Assembly: GCA_002284615.2 (NCBI GenBank) | Contig: MU070339.1 | Location: 80,988 to 99,367, forward strand | DNA: 18,380 nt | Source of the DNA: Dunaliella salina | Taxonomy: Eukaryota > Chlorophyta > Chlorophyceae > Chlamydomonadales > Dunaliellaceae | Direction: 5' to 3' | Shown: positions 8,430-16,345 of the stretch, piece after piece | Numbering within the stretch: position 1 is the first letter of the stretch | Layout of the letters: every line of letters starts with the position of its first letter | Notes under the pieces: model-generated | The model's input: only the letters and a program-made list of their open reading frames with translations | Told to the model about the DNA's origin: nothing | The model's database searches: none | Position numbers and translations under genes: made by a program

Positions 8430-8697
8430 CAAGCAGTCCAAGCTTGCGACTATCCGTCAACAGCAGCAGCTGCAAGAGCAGCAGCAGCAGCAGCAGCAGC
8501 TCTTAGATCCTGCCGTCCAAGGGCAAGCTGTGCTACCATTCAACCAGCAGCAGTACCAGAGTGTTTTGCATCAGACGCAGCAATCGCCTCTATTCTTCAG
8601 CCCCTCCCCAGGCTACACACCCACCCATGCAAGCATGCCAACCACCCCAGGCAACCCCTCCCCCACAGAGCCCTTTCCGGGCCAGCATCAACCATAG
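8402..8697 (+). CDS. Candidate Q-rich exon, unrecognised
   Basis: The acceptor TTGCATTTTGTGTGCAG ends at 8401. The frame begins VERQITSVYKQSKLATIRQQ, runs into a glutamine tract (seven CAG codons at 8479-8499) and then a P/Q/S/T-rich tail with SPSPGYTPTH, ending at a stop at 8695-8697. Short charged helix, poly-Q and proline-rich linker are typical of transcription or chromatin co-factors, but I cannot name one. The 3' boundary is unclear: I see no good donor before the stop, so this could be a terminal exon, or the frame may shift (the neighbouring frame stays open to 8891). No partner exon is certain. Confidence 0.35.
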
Positions 8698-8885
8698 CAT
8701 GGGCAGCACAGGCTTCGATCTATGCCTCACAGCCACACGGCAGCAGCGCCCTCTTTGTCCCTAGACGGCACAATCTAGGGGCCCTGGAAAGGAGCTGCAC
8801 TACTCCCTGCACATCTCCGTGCATTTCAAATTTCCTATGTGTCACAAGCCCATGCAATTCTTTCGAGGTTTGGCACCTGTCCCAG

Positions 8886-9003
8886 GCTTGAGGCAGCACA
8901 AAACATGGCTGCACTTATTAAACTGCGGAACTCGGACAAAGTGTTTCCTCCTCCCAGGAAATACCTCACGATCAGGGTGTCGACAGGAAAATTGGTTACA
9001 AAG
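8886..9003 (+). CDS. Possible short exon, unrecognised
   Basis: A possible acceptor (GGCACCTGTCCCAG) ends at 8885 and a donor-like AAG/GTAGTG follows at 9003. The frame reads AAQNMAALIKLRNSDKVFPP and on through RKYLTIRVSTGKLVTK. A second, better acceptor (TGTTTCCTCCTCCCAG) ends inside it near 8956, so the exon could be only 47 bases. It might belong with the Q-rich exon 190 bp upstream. The evidence is weak and no family is recognised. Confidence 0.2.
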
Positions 9004-10384
9004 GTAGTGATATACTTCTTTTGCGCTGAAGGAAATAAAAAACGAAGACAGAGGAACTCTCCCTTCATCAAATAAAAGGAGATACATTGGCCCAAAAAGG
9101 CTGTGAGTCCGCAACACAAGAAGATATGAAAAGGAAAGCTTTCACCCTTAAGGCTAATTAGGATCTGAAGAATTTGTAGAAACACCTAGCTCTAGAATCT
9201 GGCTGTGGGACGTAATTTTATTTTCAATAGCATGTCTGTAGTGGCAACAAGTCTGCGGGCACACTATTTATTTTTGGGGTGGGGGGTCATTCTGTTTGCA
9301 ACAGAGAGGGCACATAAAGTTCTTGAGCAACCATCAAGGCACGTTTTACTTGAGGATGTGCATTCATTGAGCATCATTTGTTCACGAGCTTATCTGCCTT
9401 CAAATTCAAATTCAGTTGCGCAACAAAGAGACAAAAAAGAGAAAGAGAAAAACCACACAAGGTTCACAAGGGAACATAACCTTCAGCCAGATCGTTTGGC
9501 CGCTCGGTGTGCTGGAAGAAACCCATAAGTTCAGGGATAACGGGATAAGTCTCACCTCTTGGTTTTGGGAAAATCGAATTGCACCTTCATCAGAAAAATA
9601 GGAAGAGCCTGTATAATCTGACACTACTCTGTGTGCAGGAAAGGCAGCAACAAGATTTGCAGGCTTCCCTCTAAGGAACAGAGGAAGTTCCAAGAGCAGA
9701 GGAGGTTGACATGAAAAGGGAAAGAAAAAAAAGAAAAGTCTACGCAAGCCGAAGGCCGCATGCATTCAGGGAAGAACCCCTAACAAAAGTTAGAGGCCTC
9801 ACCAGGAGGCCCTCCACCTAAACTAGACAAAACTAGCCTAGGAGAGAGCAAGAGACAGAACTAATGGGGATCTGGAGGATTGCTAGCCATGCCCCTGAGC
9901 GCTCGGACTCTCCTTCTTCCATCCTCAGCCGCCGACATGAAAAATTACACAGTCAGCGAATACTCTCCTTACAACGACCAAGGGCTTTTTTTCAAAGGAC
10001 GATTTTGCTTCCCCTTTGTCCCTTCCATCTTCATCCCTGCAGACTAACACCTCAAATGGAGGCGTCTGGAAATCCTGGCCTGCTGAACAACTTGTATACT
10101 GGAAAAAGTAGGAGGTGTCAGAGGTGGGCGACAGGCCCAAATTCCTGAAAATGTTCTTTCCCGCCTATTATTCCCAAATCTGACCATGCCAACCATTATG
10201 TATAAGTAAAAAATTACTTTACCAAAAGATGATGAAAATCGGTCGACCCAAGATCACTCTCCTGGCCTCAGATCTCCCTAAAATGGCCCACAGCTCCACC
10301 CTAGGACCATTTTTCACCCTAAGTCTTTTCTTGATTACCCTTACTAAGTGTAGTACATGATATGCTAATATCCTGCAGATTCAA
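9004..10384. other. Unassigned stretch
   Basis: No gene is recognised. A minus-strand frame at 9412-9765 is open for 117 codons but its product is phenylalanine and leucine rich because of A-rich DNA. A small hairpin, GGCCTC with GAGGCC, sits near 9793-9809. The A-rich segment at 9715-9765 is a relative of 11046-11096 and is listed separately. Confidence 0.35.
9715..9765. repeat. Short dispersed repeat, copy 1
   Basis: An A-rich run, then a CTACGCAAGCCGAAGGCC-like word followed by GCATGCAT, resembles 11046-11096 (CTGCGCAGGCCGGAGGCC then ACATGCAT). By eye about 80 percent of some 45 bases match. The A-run followed by a GC-rich word could be the end of a retroposed element read from the minus strand. 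Confidence 0.4.
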
Positions 10385-10700
10385 AAGTGGGAATGAAGAA
10401 GGTCAACAATTGACCTTTTTGGCACCCATAGAGCTGGATTTTCTCCAAGGGAAATGGCTGAAATCCAGTATCTGAACAACCACTGGGTTTTTCCACTCCA
10501 TTGTTTTTGCAATGATATTTATTTGGCTCAAGGACACCAAATCATTAAAACCACTCAATTAGGTACAGTGGCTGGTCAGATATGGTGGGTGCCTGCTAAA
10601 CACAAAAAGTGCCAAGTTCAGCCACCTTGCGCTGTGAACATTTCAAAAGGACCCCTTTTTGGGCCCTTCGTCGCCCACCTCTGGAGGAATGTGTTAATTC
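10385..10700 (+). mobile_element. Dispersed repeat family, copy C (partial)
   Basis: The core from 10431 matches the 3' half of copy B: GGATTTTCTCCAAGGGAAAT, CCACTGGGTTTTTCCACTCC, TTTTGCAATGATATTTATTTGG and CACCAAATCATTAAAACCACTC have counterparts at 5855-5985. Translated, copy C has FLQGKWLKSSI, TTGFFHS and WLKDTKSLKPL where copy B has FLQGKLLEFCI, TTGSFHP and WHKDSKSLKI, so the frame is conserved. An upstream TTTTTGGCACCC word also resembles the start of copy B. Similarity fades after about 10600. Confidence 0.6.
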
Positions 10701-10759
10701 ATGAAAGTTGTGCCCTACACCAGCAAGGCTACATGGGAGATTGGTCGATGGTTCGTTGA

Positions 10760-11250
10760 TGACAGTCAACACCCTCTTGGTCAAAAATCACATGTGTGGC
10801 TCTGGAATCTTTCTTCTCCTCAGATCGCCTGACACATGCAAACACTTTTCCGTGACCATATTACATGCACAGCTTGAAGGTACCATCTTCCTTTTGAGGA
10901 ACATCTTGAAGCAACAAGCACTAGCTTAAGCATCATGCTTATATGATATCAGCAACAAAGATGACTCATGCCCACATTGTGCGACAGCCAACACACCTTC
11001 AGAAACAACCCAACAGTCCGCACTGTCGGTACCAGTTAAAGCAATCAATAAAAAAAGAAAGGCCTGCGCAGGCCGGAGGCCACATGCATGAAGGAAAGCA
11101 AGCCACGAGTGAGCAATGAAATGCAGATTTAAATCCAAATTTGGCGGGGTGTTGGTTGACCATCCAACTTACGCTTCATTCTCCGGTACTACACTACATA
11201 CTGAATAAGCGGCCTCCTGATCCAAGGTCTCCTTTCCCTTGATTGATGGA
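10760..11250. other. Unassigned stretch
   Basis: No gene is recognised. It holds the second copy of the short dispersed repeat (11046-11096) and otherwise appears unique in the window. Confidence 0.35.
11046..11096. repeat. Short dispersed repeat, copy 2
   Basis: An A-rich run followed by GGCCTGCGCAGGCCGGAGGC and CACATGCATG, related to 9715-9765. GGCCTGCGCAGGCC is a perfect 14-bp palindrome here but not in copy 1. Confidence 0.4.
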
Positions 11251-11256
11251 GGGAGA

Positions 11257-11343
11257 GTTTCTCTGGTTACGTAGTTTTAATTTGTAGTTTCTCTGATTAT
11301 GTAGCTTTAGCTTTTAGTTTCTCTGATTACATATTTTTAGTAG
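11257..11343. repeat. 30-bp tandem repeat, three copies
   Basis: GTTTCTCTGRTTAYRTA begins at 11257, 11287 and 11317, exactly 30 bp apart. Each is followed by a T/A-rich half ending in TTTAG or similar; the third copy is slightly shortened. It is A/T-rich and has no coding role that I can see. Confidence 0.85.
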
Positions 11344-11450
11344 CGTATATGCATGCCCGTGCATATGTTGGCTGTTCATCAAGAACTTGTATGAGAATGA
11401 TGAATATGTCTCGGTAGATGGTCTGAAGCAAGCTGCAGTGAGCTAGAAAT

Positions 11451-11570
11451 GTGAATCAGGCGTGCCCTTTGTCTCCTCTGCTGTTTGCTCTATACATTAA
11501 CAACGTAGATCGCTTGCCAGAAGGCGTTGATGTTGCTATTATAGGCACTGAGGGGTTCCATTGGGGGGTG
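11451..11570 (+). pseudogene. Fragment of non-LTR (LINE-type) reverse transcriptase
   Basis: The frame reads VNQACPLSPLLFALYINNVD and then RLPEGVDVAIIG. Non-LTR reverse transcriptases have a conserved GVRQGCPLSPLLF.LYI block just before the catalytic FADD-type motif, and the match is clear, with N and A replacing R and G. Immediately upstream the frame meets a TGA, though weak similarity may continue from about 11371 in another frame. Downstream the sequence leaves the family before any ADD motif, and a TAA follows at 11571. This is a short dead remnant. Confidence 0.75.
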
Positions 11571-11745
11571 TAATGCGACGTTGCGCGCTAGGCCAAAAGG
11601 ACCGAGCCATATCCGGTGGCCCGATGCCACTATAGCACCTTCCTACTGTTATATATAGCAGCAGGTGAACTTGCACCACAGCATCTTGGCTTTCTGCGCA
11701 CTCTTTCCGTTATTATTATGTTGTAATCCCCCCCACCCCCCAACG
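11569..11745 (+). repeat. LTR-like or promoter-like block with TATA box
   Basis: Directly after a G-run the sequence begins TGTAATGCGACG. It then has TATATATAG at 11650-11658, a C-rich, leader-like segment about 30 bp further on, and TTATTATTATGTTGTAATCC before a C-run. That order, TG start after a purine run, TATA, then an AT-rich polyadenylation-like region, is what a solo LTR would show. No second copy and no target duplication is present here, so the right boundary is a guess. It could equally be an ordinary promoter. Confidence 0.35.
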
Positions 11746-11836
11746 GAGGCTGGTTTTGCTGTGATCATCTTGCACAGTTTAGGCTCACCGTCAACCTAAA
11801 TATTGCGTGTTTTTGAACTCATTGCCAAGCCAGTTT

Positions 11837-11839
11837 TGT

Positions 11840-11906
<67 letters not shown>
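11837..11906. repeat. (TG)n microsatellite
   Basis: About 35 TG units with one interruption (TATG) near the left end. The long CVCVCV and THTHTH frames crossing it are artefacts of the dinucleotide. Confidence 0.97.
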
Positions 11907-11907
<1 letters not shown>

Positions 11908-12560
11908 ATCAATAATGCACTTAGTGAAGGTTGCGAGGGGTTTCGAACTGGGGGCCCAAAGGTTGCAACATCTTTTGACGCTATGTGTAACGCGAAGATT
12001 GGGCTTTCCATGGGTTGGCTTCTTGGGAATTCCTTTAGAGTCATTGATGGCAGTCGGTATGTCCTCACACAATGTAATATATAAAGATAAGATTTACAGG
12101 AAATTCTGGGAAAAAGTTCAACAAACTGCCAACCCCCAAGTACTGCACGTTGCACCTCTAAAATTTGAAGCAGATGCTGGGAATTAAGCGGACTACTTTA
12201 GTCGGAGAGTGTTGAGGAAATGTGTGCAGGAACCTTGTTTACAGTTTACAGTTTACAAGGGAAAAAAGCCTTCAGCCATAAAGGTTGGCTGCTCAGCTTG
12301 CTAATATACACTGAGAAAGTCTAGTGTGTGTGAAATGTCTAGAAGTACTGACAGGGGAAATGCACACATAACAAAGCAGCAAACACATCATACATCTGAG
12401 GTAGCCCAGTTGAATCTTTGAATACACAAAGAAGGATACAGAGCACAGGAGGCAAGTGAACACCAAGTATGAACAGGAAATCGACAATGTGCGCGTTGCC
12501 AAGAAAGCACATGTATGACACCGTGTTCAACTAGGAAGCATAGACAGCGTTACCAGGAAA
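11907..12560. other. Unassigned stretch
   Basis: No gene is recognised. A frame right of the microsatellite is open on both strands to about 12155-12187 but has no known motif. A small triplet of GTTTACA words is at 12237-12257. Confidence 0.35.
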
Positions 12561-12561
12561 G

Positions 12562-12765
12562 CATCATGTTTAGCCCCATGTTTGTCACCAGAACAGGCTC
12601 GGAAGACATGGTGTACACCAAGAGACTCCAGGCCTAGGAACCCTGTGTGACTCCAAAGCGTACCCACAGCCCACCTAGCAACCCACGTTTAGCACCATGG
12701 CTTTACTGCTAGCAACACCACGTTTAGCCCCAGCACAGACCACGTTTGGCACCATGGCGAACTCA
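12562..12765. repeat. Short irregular repeat of a CCACGTTTAGCACCATGG-like word
   Basis: Variants occur near 12564 (CATGTTTAGCCCCATG), 12684 (CCACGTTTAGCACCATGG), 12718 (CCACGTTTAGCCCCAG) and 12740 (CCACGTTTGGCACCATGG). Spacing is uneven: the last three are 22-34 bp apart. It looks like the decayed edge of a minisatellite. Confidence 0.5.
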
Positions 12766-12804
12766 GTATCACCACATAGCCCCAATCCCCAGGGTGCAAC
12801 AACT

Positions 12805-13242
12805 CTACTTCTTGAGTCTCTGCTGGATTCCGTCAGTCATCTCTTTGAGCATGTTCGTATTGACTGGCTGGTGGCCTGGTACCTCACTCGGTGGTGAGCC
12901 TGGTACTTCACTCGGTGCTTGGTCCGGATGCTTCTTTGCTTTGTCCTTGGCGCGCTTGACCTGTCGCGCAGTTGGGGGGGCCTGTGGTAAAGGCCCAACG
13001 TAGTGCAGCCAAGAGAGGGCCAGACAGAGGAGGTCACGTTGTTCTGCTGGGCTGGATGCTGCAGGGTGCAAGGTCCGTAGAATGTCAGCAGTCGTCTGAT
13101 AACCAACATTGTGGATATGCTGCTGATAACGCTGCTGGCTCCAAATATGTGAGCATCCACCCCCTTGCTCCAGGCGTGCCCCAGGCTGTGATGGTCCCCC
13201 GACCAACTCTCCCCTCCCGTGCTGCCTCTGTGAAGCAGCCAT
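12805..13242 (-). CDS. Unrecognised ORF, 145 codons
   Basis: The product starts MAASQRQHGRGELVGG at 13242. It has a central segment with WSQQRYQQHIHNVGYQTTAD and ILRTLHPAASS, then a basic stretch RQVKRAKDKAKKH, a short tandem peptide (SEVPGSPPSEVPGHQP) and an amphipathic C-terminus ending QQRLKK. The mix of a plausibly folded part and a charged tail looks more like real coding than most frames here, but no catalytic or binding motif is recognised. The start has G at +4, and a long pyrimidine-rich run lies upstream on the minus strand (13262-13302), which could be a leader or an intron end. It could be a host exon or a gag-like retroelement piece. A competing plus-strand frame overlaps it. Confidence 0.35.
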   Translation of the reverse strand: MAASQRQHGRGELVGGPSQPGARLEQGGGCSHIWSQQRYQQHIHNVGYQTTADILRTLHPAASSPAEQRDLLCLALSWLHYVGPLPQAPPTARQVKRAKDKAKKHPDQAPSEVPGSPPSEVPGHQPVNTNMLKEMTDGIQQRLKK

Positions 13243-13329
13243 GAGTTACATTTCCCCTTTCTACTAATTTAATTAACAAACAAAAAAAGAAAAGAAAAGG
13301 AACCTTGCAATGTCACTGATTTGAGGCTG

Positions 13330-13353
13330 CTAAGGAAGGAAGGAGGGAAGGAA
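13330..13353. repeat. (GGAA)n-like short repeat
   Basis: Consecutive GGAAGGAAGGAGGGAAGGAA. A simple repeat, possibly the tail region of the SINE-like segment that follows on the plus strand. Confidence 0.7.
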
Positions 13354-13379
13354 GTATTACCGCTGTACATGCCTACAAG

Positions 13380-13446
13380 GGCATCTGAGCGGGTCGAACC
13401 CCCGGCCTCCTAATTACAGAAGGCCGACGCATGTCCGACCAAGCCA
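13380..13446 (-). mobile_element. tRNA-derived SINE-like segment
   Basis: On the minus strand TGGCTTGGTCGG (13446-13435) matches the pol III A box except for one A-to-G change. GGTTCGACCCG (13400-13390) fits the B box; the spacing between the boxes is about 35 bases, as in tRNAs. CGGCC and GGCCG pair between them around a 14-base loop that contains CTGTAATTAGG. T-arm and acceptor pairing are incomplete, so it is not a working tRNA gene. The downstream (minus-strand) sequence ends in CT-rich simple repeats and a pyrimidine tract, as SINE tails can. The element boundaries are not defined. Confidence 0.5.
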
Positions 13447-13453
13447 CACAAGT

Positions 13454-14147
13454 GTGACAAGTGTGAAGTGGGGCCGCTAATAAGGTCTTACAACTCCCTT
13501 TTGTGCTACATCAGTACTGTTGTGAGGAACATGCTACAGGGCGTTGAGTCTTATTCCTGGTGCGAAACGCTGGACATCAGAAGTTCTGACTGCATTGAGG
13601 GGGCTGCAAAGGAGTGAGCCGTTTGAAGAACCTGTACGTAATGGGACGGTGATTTGTTGGTACGATCAGTTACCACCGATCGGACATAGCAAACGTCTTT
13701 TTGACATTTGTGACTTTTGGACATAGAACTTGGAGCCAACGGACGCTCCTGTAATCACTTAGAATGTCTCCTGACTACCATCATAATGCACTCTGTTGAG
13801 GCGATGCTACATCCCCCCTATCCCTCCAAATTGAGCCACCTCGAATGCAGGATTTGATACAGAATCGCTTGATGACTAATCCAATACCAATATGACATAA
13901 CCAGGACACTACTTCTTCACAGGATTAAAAGTAAAAGTAAAAATCTACGCTGGCACTTACCAGTGTACACTAAAGGAAAGACCCAACAGTTAGCACTGGC
14001 ACTAAAAGTGAGCTCCACCGAAGGGTTTACATGACACACGGGAATACGAAAGGAGCCACTCAGTCAAGACGCATGACTGCTGAGCGACAAACTAACACTG
14101 CAAATTGAACAAAATTTTAAGTTTTAAAAGAAGTAGGTTTGGTTTTT
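13454..14147. other. Unassigned stretch
   Basis: Nothing recognisable: short frames only, no repeats beyond scattered words such as AGTAAAAGTAAAA near 13929. It ends at the hAT target duplication. Confidence 0.4.
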
Positions 14148-14155
14148 ATTGTACC
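14148..14155. repeat. Target-site duplication, left copy
   Basis: ATTGTACC directly precedes the left terminal repeat; the right partner is GTTGTACC at 16531-16538, one mismatch. Confidence 0.7.
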
Positions 14156-14172
14156 CAGCCTTGTGCAATTTC
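14156..14172 (+). repeat. hAT left terminal inverted repeat
   Basis: CAGCCTTGTGCAATTTC, identical to the reverse complement of 16514-16530. The same 17 bases start the internal duplicate at 14881. Confidence 0.9.
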
Positions 14173-14310
14173 ACCGAAATTTGATATTTGGACCGAAATT
14201 GCGTTTCGGCGTTGCACCGAAATCGCAATGTACCGGAAATTTCGGTGTTCTAGACGTTTCAGTAGAAAATCGAAATTTCGGTTCGTTTCGAAATTCTTCT
14301 GGGCCCCACA
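14173..14310. promoter_or_regulatory. Left subterminal motif cluster of the hAT element
   Basis: ACCGAAATT, ACCGAAATC, TTTCGGTGT, GAAATTTCGG and TTTCGAAATT are packed within about 130 bp in both orientations. Such short dispersed motifs next to the ends are known transposase-binding sites in plant hAT elements such as Ac. The role here is inferred. Confidence 0.6.
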
Positions 14311-14358
14311 TAAAACCCTCCTTCGCCTATCACGGTCAGTCAATTTAACTCAGCAACA

Positions 14359-14742
14359 ATGGGGAAGGATAAGGGTAAGAAGAAGCAAGAAGCTAAGCCA
14401 GTGACTGCTGCCAAGAGGAGCAGAGAGGCGCTGGATGCGCGCAGCCTGCCCTCCCCAACTAAGCTGCTGAAGCGCACCCCTGCGCCGCGCAAGCTTGCAA
14501 GCATGGCCCAGGGGAAGCAGGGGAAGAGGGAGAAGGATAAGGGGAAGGAGAAGCAGGGCCAGAAGAAGCCAGGAGATTGGGTCAGGGAGCAATTTCGCGT
14601 GGTGGGTGCAGAGGGCAAGGAAAAGAAGCAGTGCAAGCACTGCTCCAAGCTCCTCCACGGCCACAACGTCACGCGCATGCTGCAGCATTTGCTAAATGAA
14701 AAGATGTGCAGCTTCCTCAATAATGGGGCAGCAGAATCCTAG
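14359..14742 (+). CDS. hAT transposase N-terminal part with BED-type zinc finger
   Basis: The 127-codon frame begins MGKDKGKKKQEAKPV. Residues 1-70 are strongly basic and lysine-rich (several KGK and KR blocks), probably for nuclear import and DNA binding. Residues 74-117 form a BED finger: W74 and F79 in the DWVREQF segment, C92 and C95 (CKHC), the conserved R.LQHL with H110, and C117. BED fingers bind DNA at transposon ends in hAT transposases. The frame stops 10 codons later, without any catalytic residues, so this is a first exon or a truncated product. The start fits: ATGGGG preceded by CAACA, about 200 bp inside the left end. Microsatellite follows within 70 bp. Confidence 0.8.
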   Translation: MGKDKGKKKQEAKPVTAAKRSREALDARSLPSPTKLLKRTPAPRKLASMAQGKQGKREKDKGKEKQGQKKPGDWVREQFRVVGAEGKEKKQCKHCSKLLHGHNVTRMLQHLLNEKMCSFLNNGAAES

Positions 14743-14800
14743 TGGGGCGCATGTGGCTCATGGCGTTCTGTTACTTCAACACACGCGTCATGAACAGAAG

Positions 14801-14802
<2 letters not shown>

Positions 14803-14843
<41 letters not shown>
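14803..14843. repeat. (TG)n microsatellite, first copy, next to an N
   Basis: About 20 TG units end at the undetermined base 14844. It sits at the same place in the left-end unit as the run at 15339, after GAACAGAAGGTG. Confidence 0.95.
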
Positions 14844-14880
14844 NAAACACACCCCCAGCCAGCCTCAAACAAATGTGAGG

Positions 14881-15335
14881 CAGCCTTGTGCAATTTCGCC
14901 GAAATTTGAGATTTGGACCGAAATTGCGTTTCGGCGTTGCACCGAAATCGCAATGTACCGAAAATTTCGGTGTTCTAGACGTTTCGGTAGAAAATCGAAA
15001 TTTCGGTTCGTTTCGAAATTCTTCTGGGCCCCCCATAAAACCCCCCTTCGCCTAACACGGTCAGTCAATTTAACTCAGCAACAATGGGGAAGGATAAGGG
15101 TAAGAAGAAGCAAGAAGCTAAGCCAGTGAGTGCTGCCAAGAGGAGCAGAGAGGCGCTGGATGCGCGCAGCCTGCCCTCCCCAACTAAGCTGCTGAAGCGC
15201 ACCCCTGCACCGCGCAAGCTTGCAAGCATGGCCCAGGGGAAGCAGGGGAAGAGGGAGAAGGATAAGGGGAAGGAGAAGCAGAAGCGCATGTGGCTCATGG
15301 CGTTCTGTTACTTCAACACTCGCGTCATGAACAGA

Positions 15336-15338
<3 letters not shown>
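14881..15338 (+). repeat. Internal tandem duplicate of the hAT left end
   Basis: This segment repeats 14156-14800 at a constant offset of 725 bp up to 15281, with only about nine substitutions in some 400 bp. It then lacks 188 bp present in the first copy (about 14557-14744) and resumes at GCGCATGTGGCTCATGG with offset 537. It includes the full terminal repeat and subterminal motifs. The base flanks before 14881 (AATGTGAG) do not match the right-hand target duplication, so the outer left end at 14156 is the partner of the right end. Confidence 0.9.
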
Positions 15339-15402
<64 letters not shown>

Positions 15403-15425
15403 TGTGTGTATGTGACACTGTGTGA
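15084..15425 (+). pseudogene. Second BED-gene copy with the zinc finger deleted
   Basis: The first 66 codons match the ORF at 14359 nearly exactly (one V/S-type change visible in the KPV.AAK segment). A 188-bp deletion removes the whole BED finger and shifts the frame, after which the frame reads KRMWLMAFCYFN and runs into the (TG)n repeat. It can make no DNA-binding product. The basic N-terminal part alone remains. Confidence 0.8.
15339..15414. repeat. (TG)n microsatellite, second copy
   Basis: About 36 units, with TTTG and TATG interruptions near the right end. Longer than the first copy in the equivalent place. Confidence 0.97.
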
Positions 15426-15492
15426 TTTTGGAGTGCATTGGTAAATGCACATCACATAAAAGAAGCGTAGCTGAAACCTGGGATTGACACTT

Positions 15493-15561
15493 GAATTGTT
15501 GCATGAAAATGAATTTCTGCATGGAAATGAATTGCTGCATGAATGAATTGCTGCATGCAAC
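15493..15561. repeat. 18-bp tandem repeat, four copies
   Basis: GAATTGTTGCATGAAAAT and variants start at 15493, 15511, 15529 and 15545 (periods 18, 18 and 16). It lies in what would be an intron of the hAT gene. Confidence 0.8.
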
Positions 15562-15660
15562 ATTGATTGACTTTTGGCATTGATGTGCATTGGATTTAAA
15601 AATAATTGAGTCTTGGATTTTAGATTTCAGGATGACTAAACTGTTCACCTTGATGCGTGT

Positions 15661-15909
15661 AGGTGTTCTGACCTGCCTGAGACCACACCAGCTGAGAAGT
15701 CTGAATTCTTTGAGTGGCTGGACACTGTGCAGAGTATGGAGGAGCAAGAGGAGAAGGGTGTGGTAGAAGTCGTTGACGATAGCGAGGGCTCCTCAAAGGG
15801 AGGGCAAGGGGGAAATGAGGCTGGAAAGGGTGATGAGGGTGGAAAAAGTGATGAGGCTGGAGAGGGTGATGAGGGTGGAAAGGAGGATGAGGAAGATGTT
15901 AAGGGATGA
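15661..15909 (+). CDS. Acidic C-terminal exon of the hAT gene, partial
   Basis: After a TAG acceptor-like site at 15660-15662 the frame reads CSDLPETTPAEKSEFFEWLD, then TVQSMEEQEEKG, then a run of GDEGGKSDEAGEGDE-type repeats, and stops at 15907-15909. The other forward frame continues as DEEDEEDEEDEE to DSVSC and a stop at 15967-15969, which suggests a small indel near 15900 moved an acidic tail out of frame. Acidic tails after the dimerisation domain occur in some hAT transposases. The upstream catalytic exon is missing. The G/D/E repeat (15 to 18 bp units) looks prone to slippage. Confidence 0.55.
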   Translation, partial: RCSDLPETTPAEKSEFFEWLDTVQSMEEQEEKGVVEVVDDSEGSSKGGQGGNEAGKGDEGGKSDEAGEGDEGGKEDEEDVKG

Positions 15910-15952
15910 GGAAGATGAGGAGGATGAGGAAGATGAGGAGGAAGAGGAGGAA

Positions 15953-16345
15953 GACAGCGTCAGTTGTTAAAATGGAGAAGATAGGACAATATAGGGTAAA
16001 CAATTGTGACTTGGGGTGAAATTTGAAGTGGGAGAGAAATTAGTGCAGCAGTTGAGAGTGTCCAGACACATATTTGACCTCTCTCTTGGCTGTTTCTCCC
16101 TTTTCTGTGGTAAAATTTAACTTTTTCATTTATTTGAGGAGGAGGAGGAGGATGACAACATCAGTAGTTAAATGAGAAGATAGCACAGTATAGGGTAAAC
16201 ATTTGTGACTTGGGGTGAAAACTGAAGTGGGAGAAAAATTAGTGCAGCTGTTGAGAGTGTTAAGACACATAGTTGACCTCTCTCTTGGCTATTTCTCCCT
16301 TTTTTGTGGTAAAATTGAACCTTTTCATTTATTTTGTCCAGCGAA
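15953..16345 (+). repeat. 201-bp tandem duplication at the 3' end of the hAT gene
   Basis: GACAGCGTCAGTTGTTAA at 15953 is matched by GACAACATCAGTAGTTAA at 16154. The following sequence (GAGAAGATAG, AGGGTAAACA, TGTGACTTGGGGTGAAA, TTGACCTCTCTCTTGGCT, TTTGTGGTAAAATT) repeats in order. Both copies start in an acidic GAGGAG tract and keep a stop codon, so the duplicated unit covers the protein C-terminus and the 3' untranslated region. Confidence 0.9.

Noticed and set aside
9533..9550. AGGGATAACGGGATAA resembles the I-SceI homing site
   Set aside because: Several key positions differ, and no intron or homing gene is nearby; chance similarity.
11791..12187. CVCVCV and HTHTHT frames over the (TG)n tract; similar frames at 14809-15425 and 15075-15747
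   Set aside because: Dinucleotide repeats are open in every frame; no independent coding signal.
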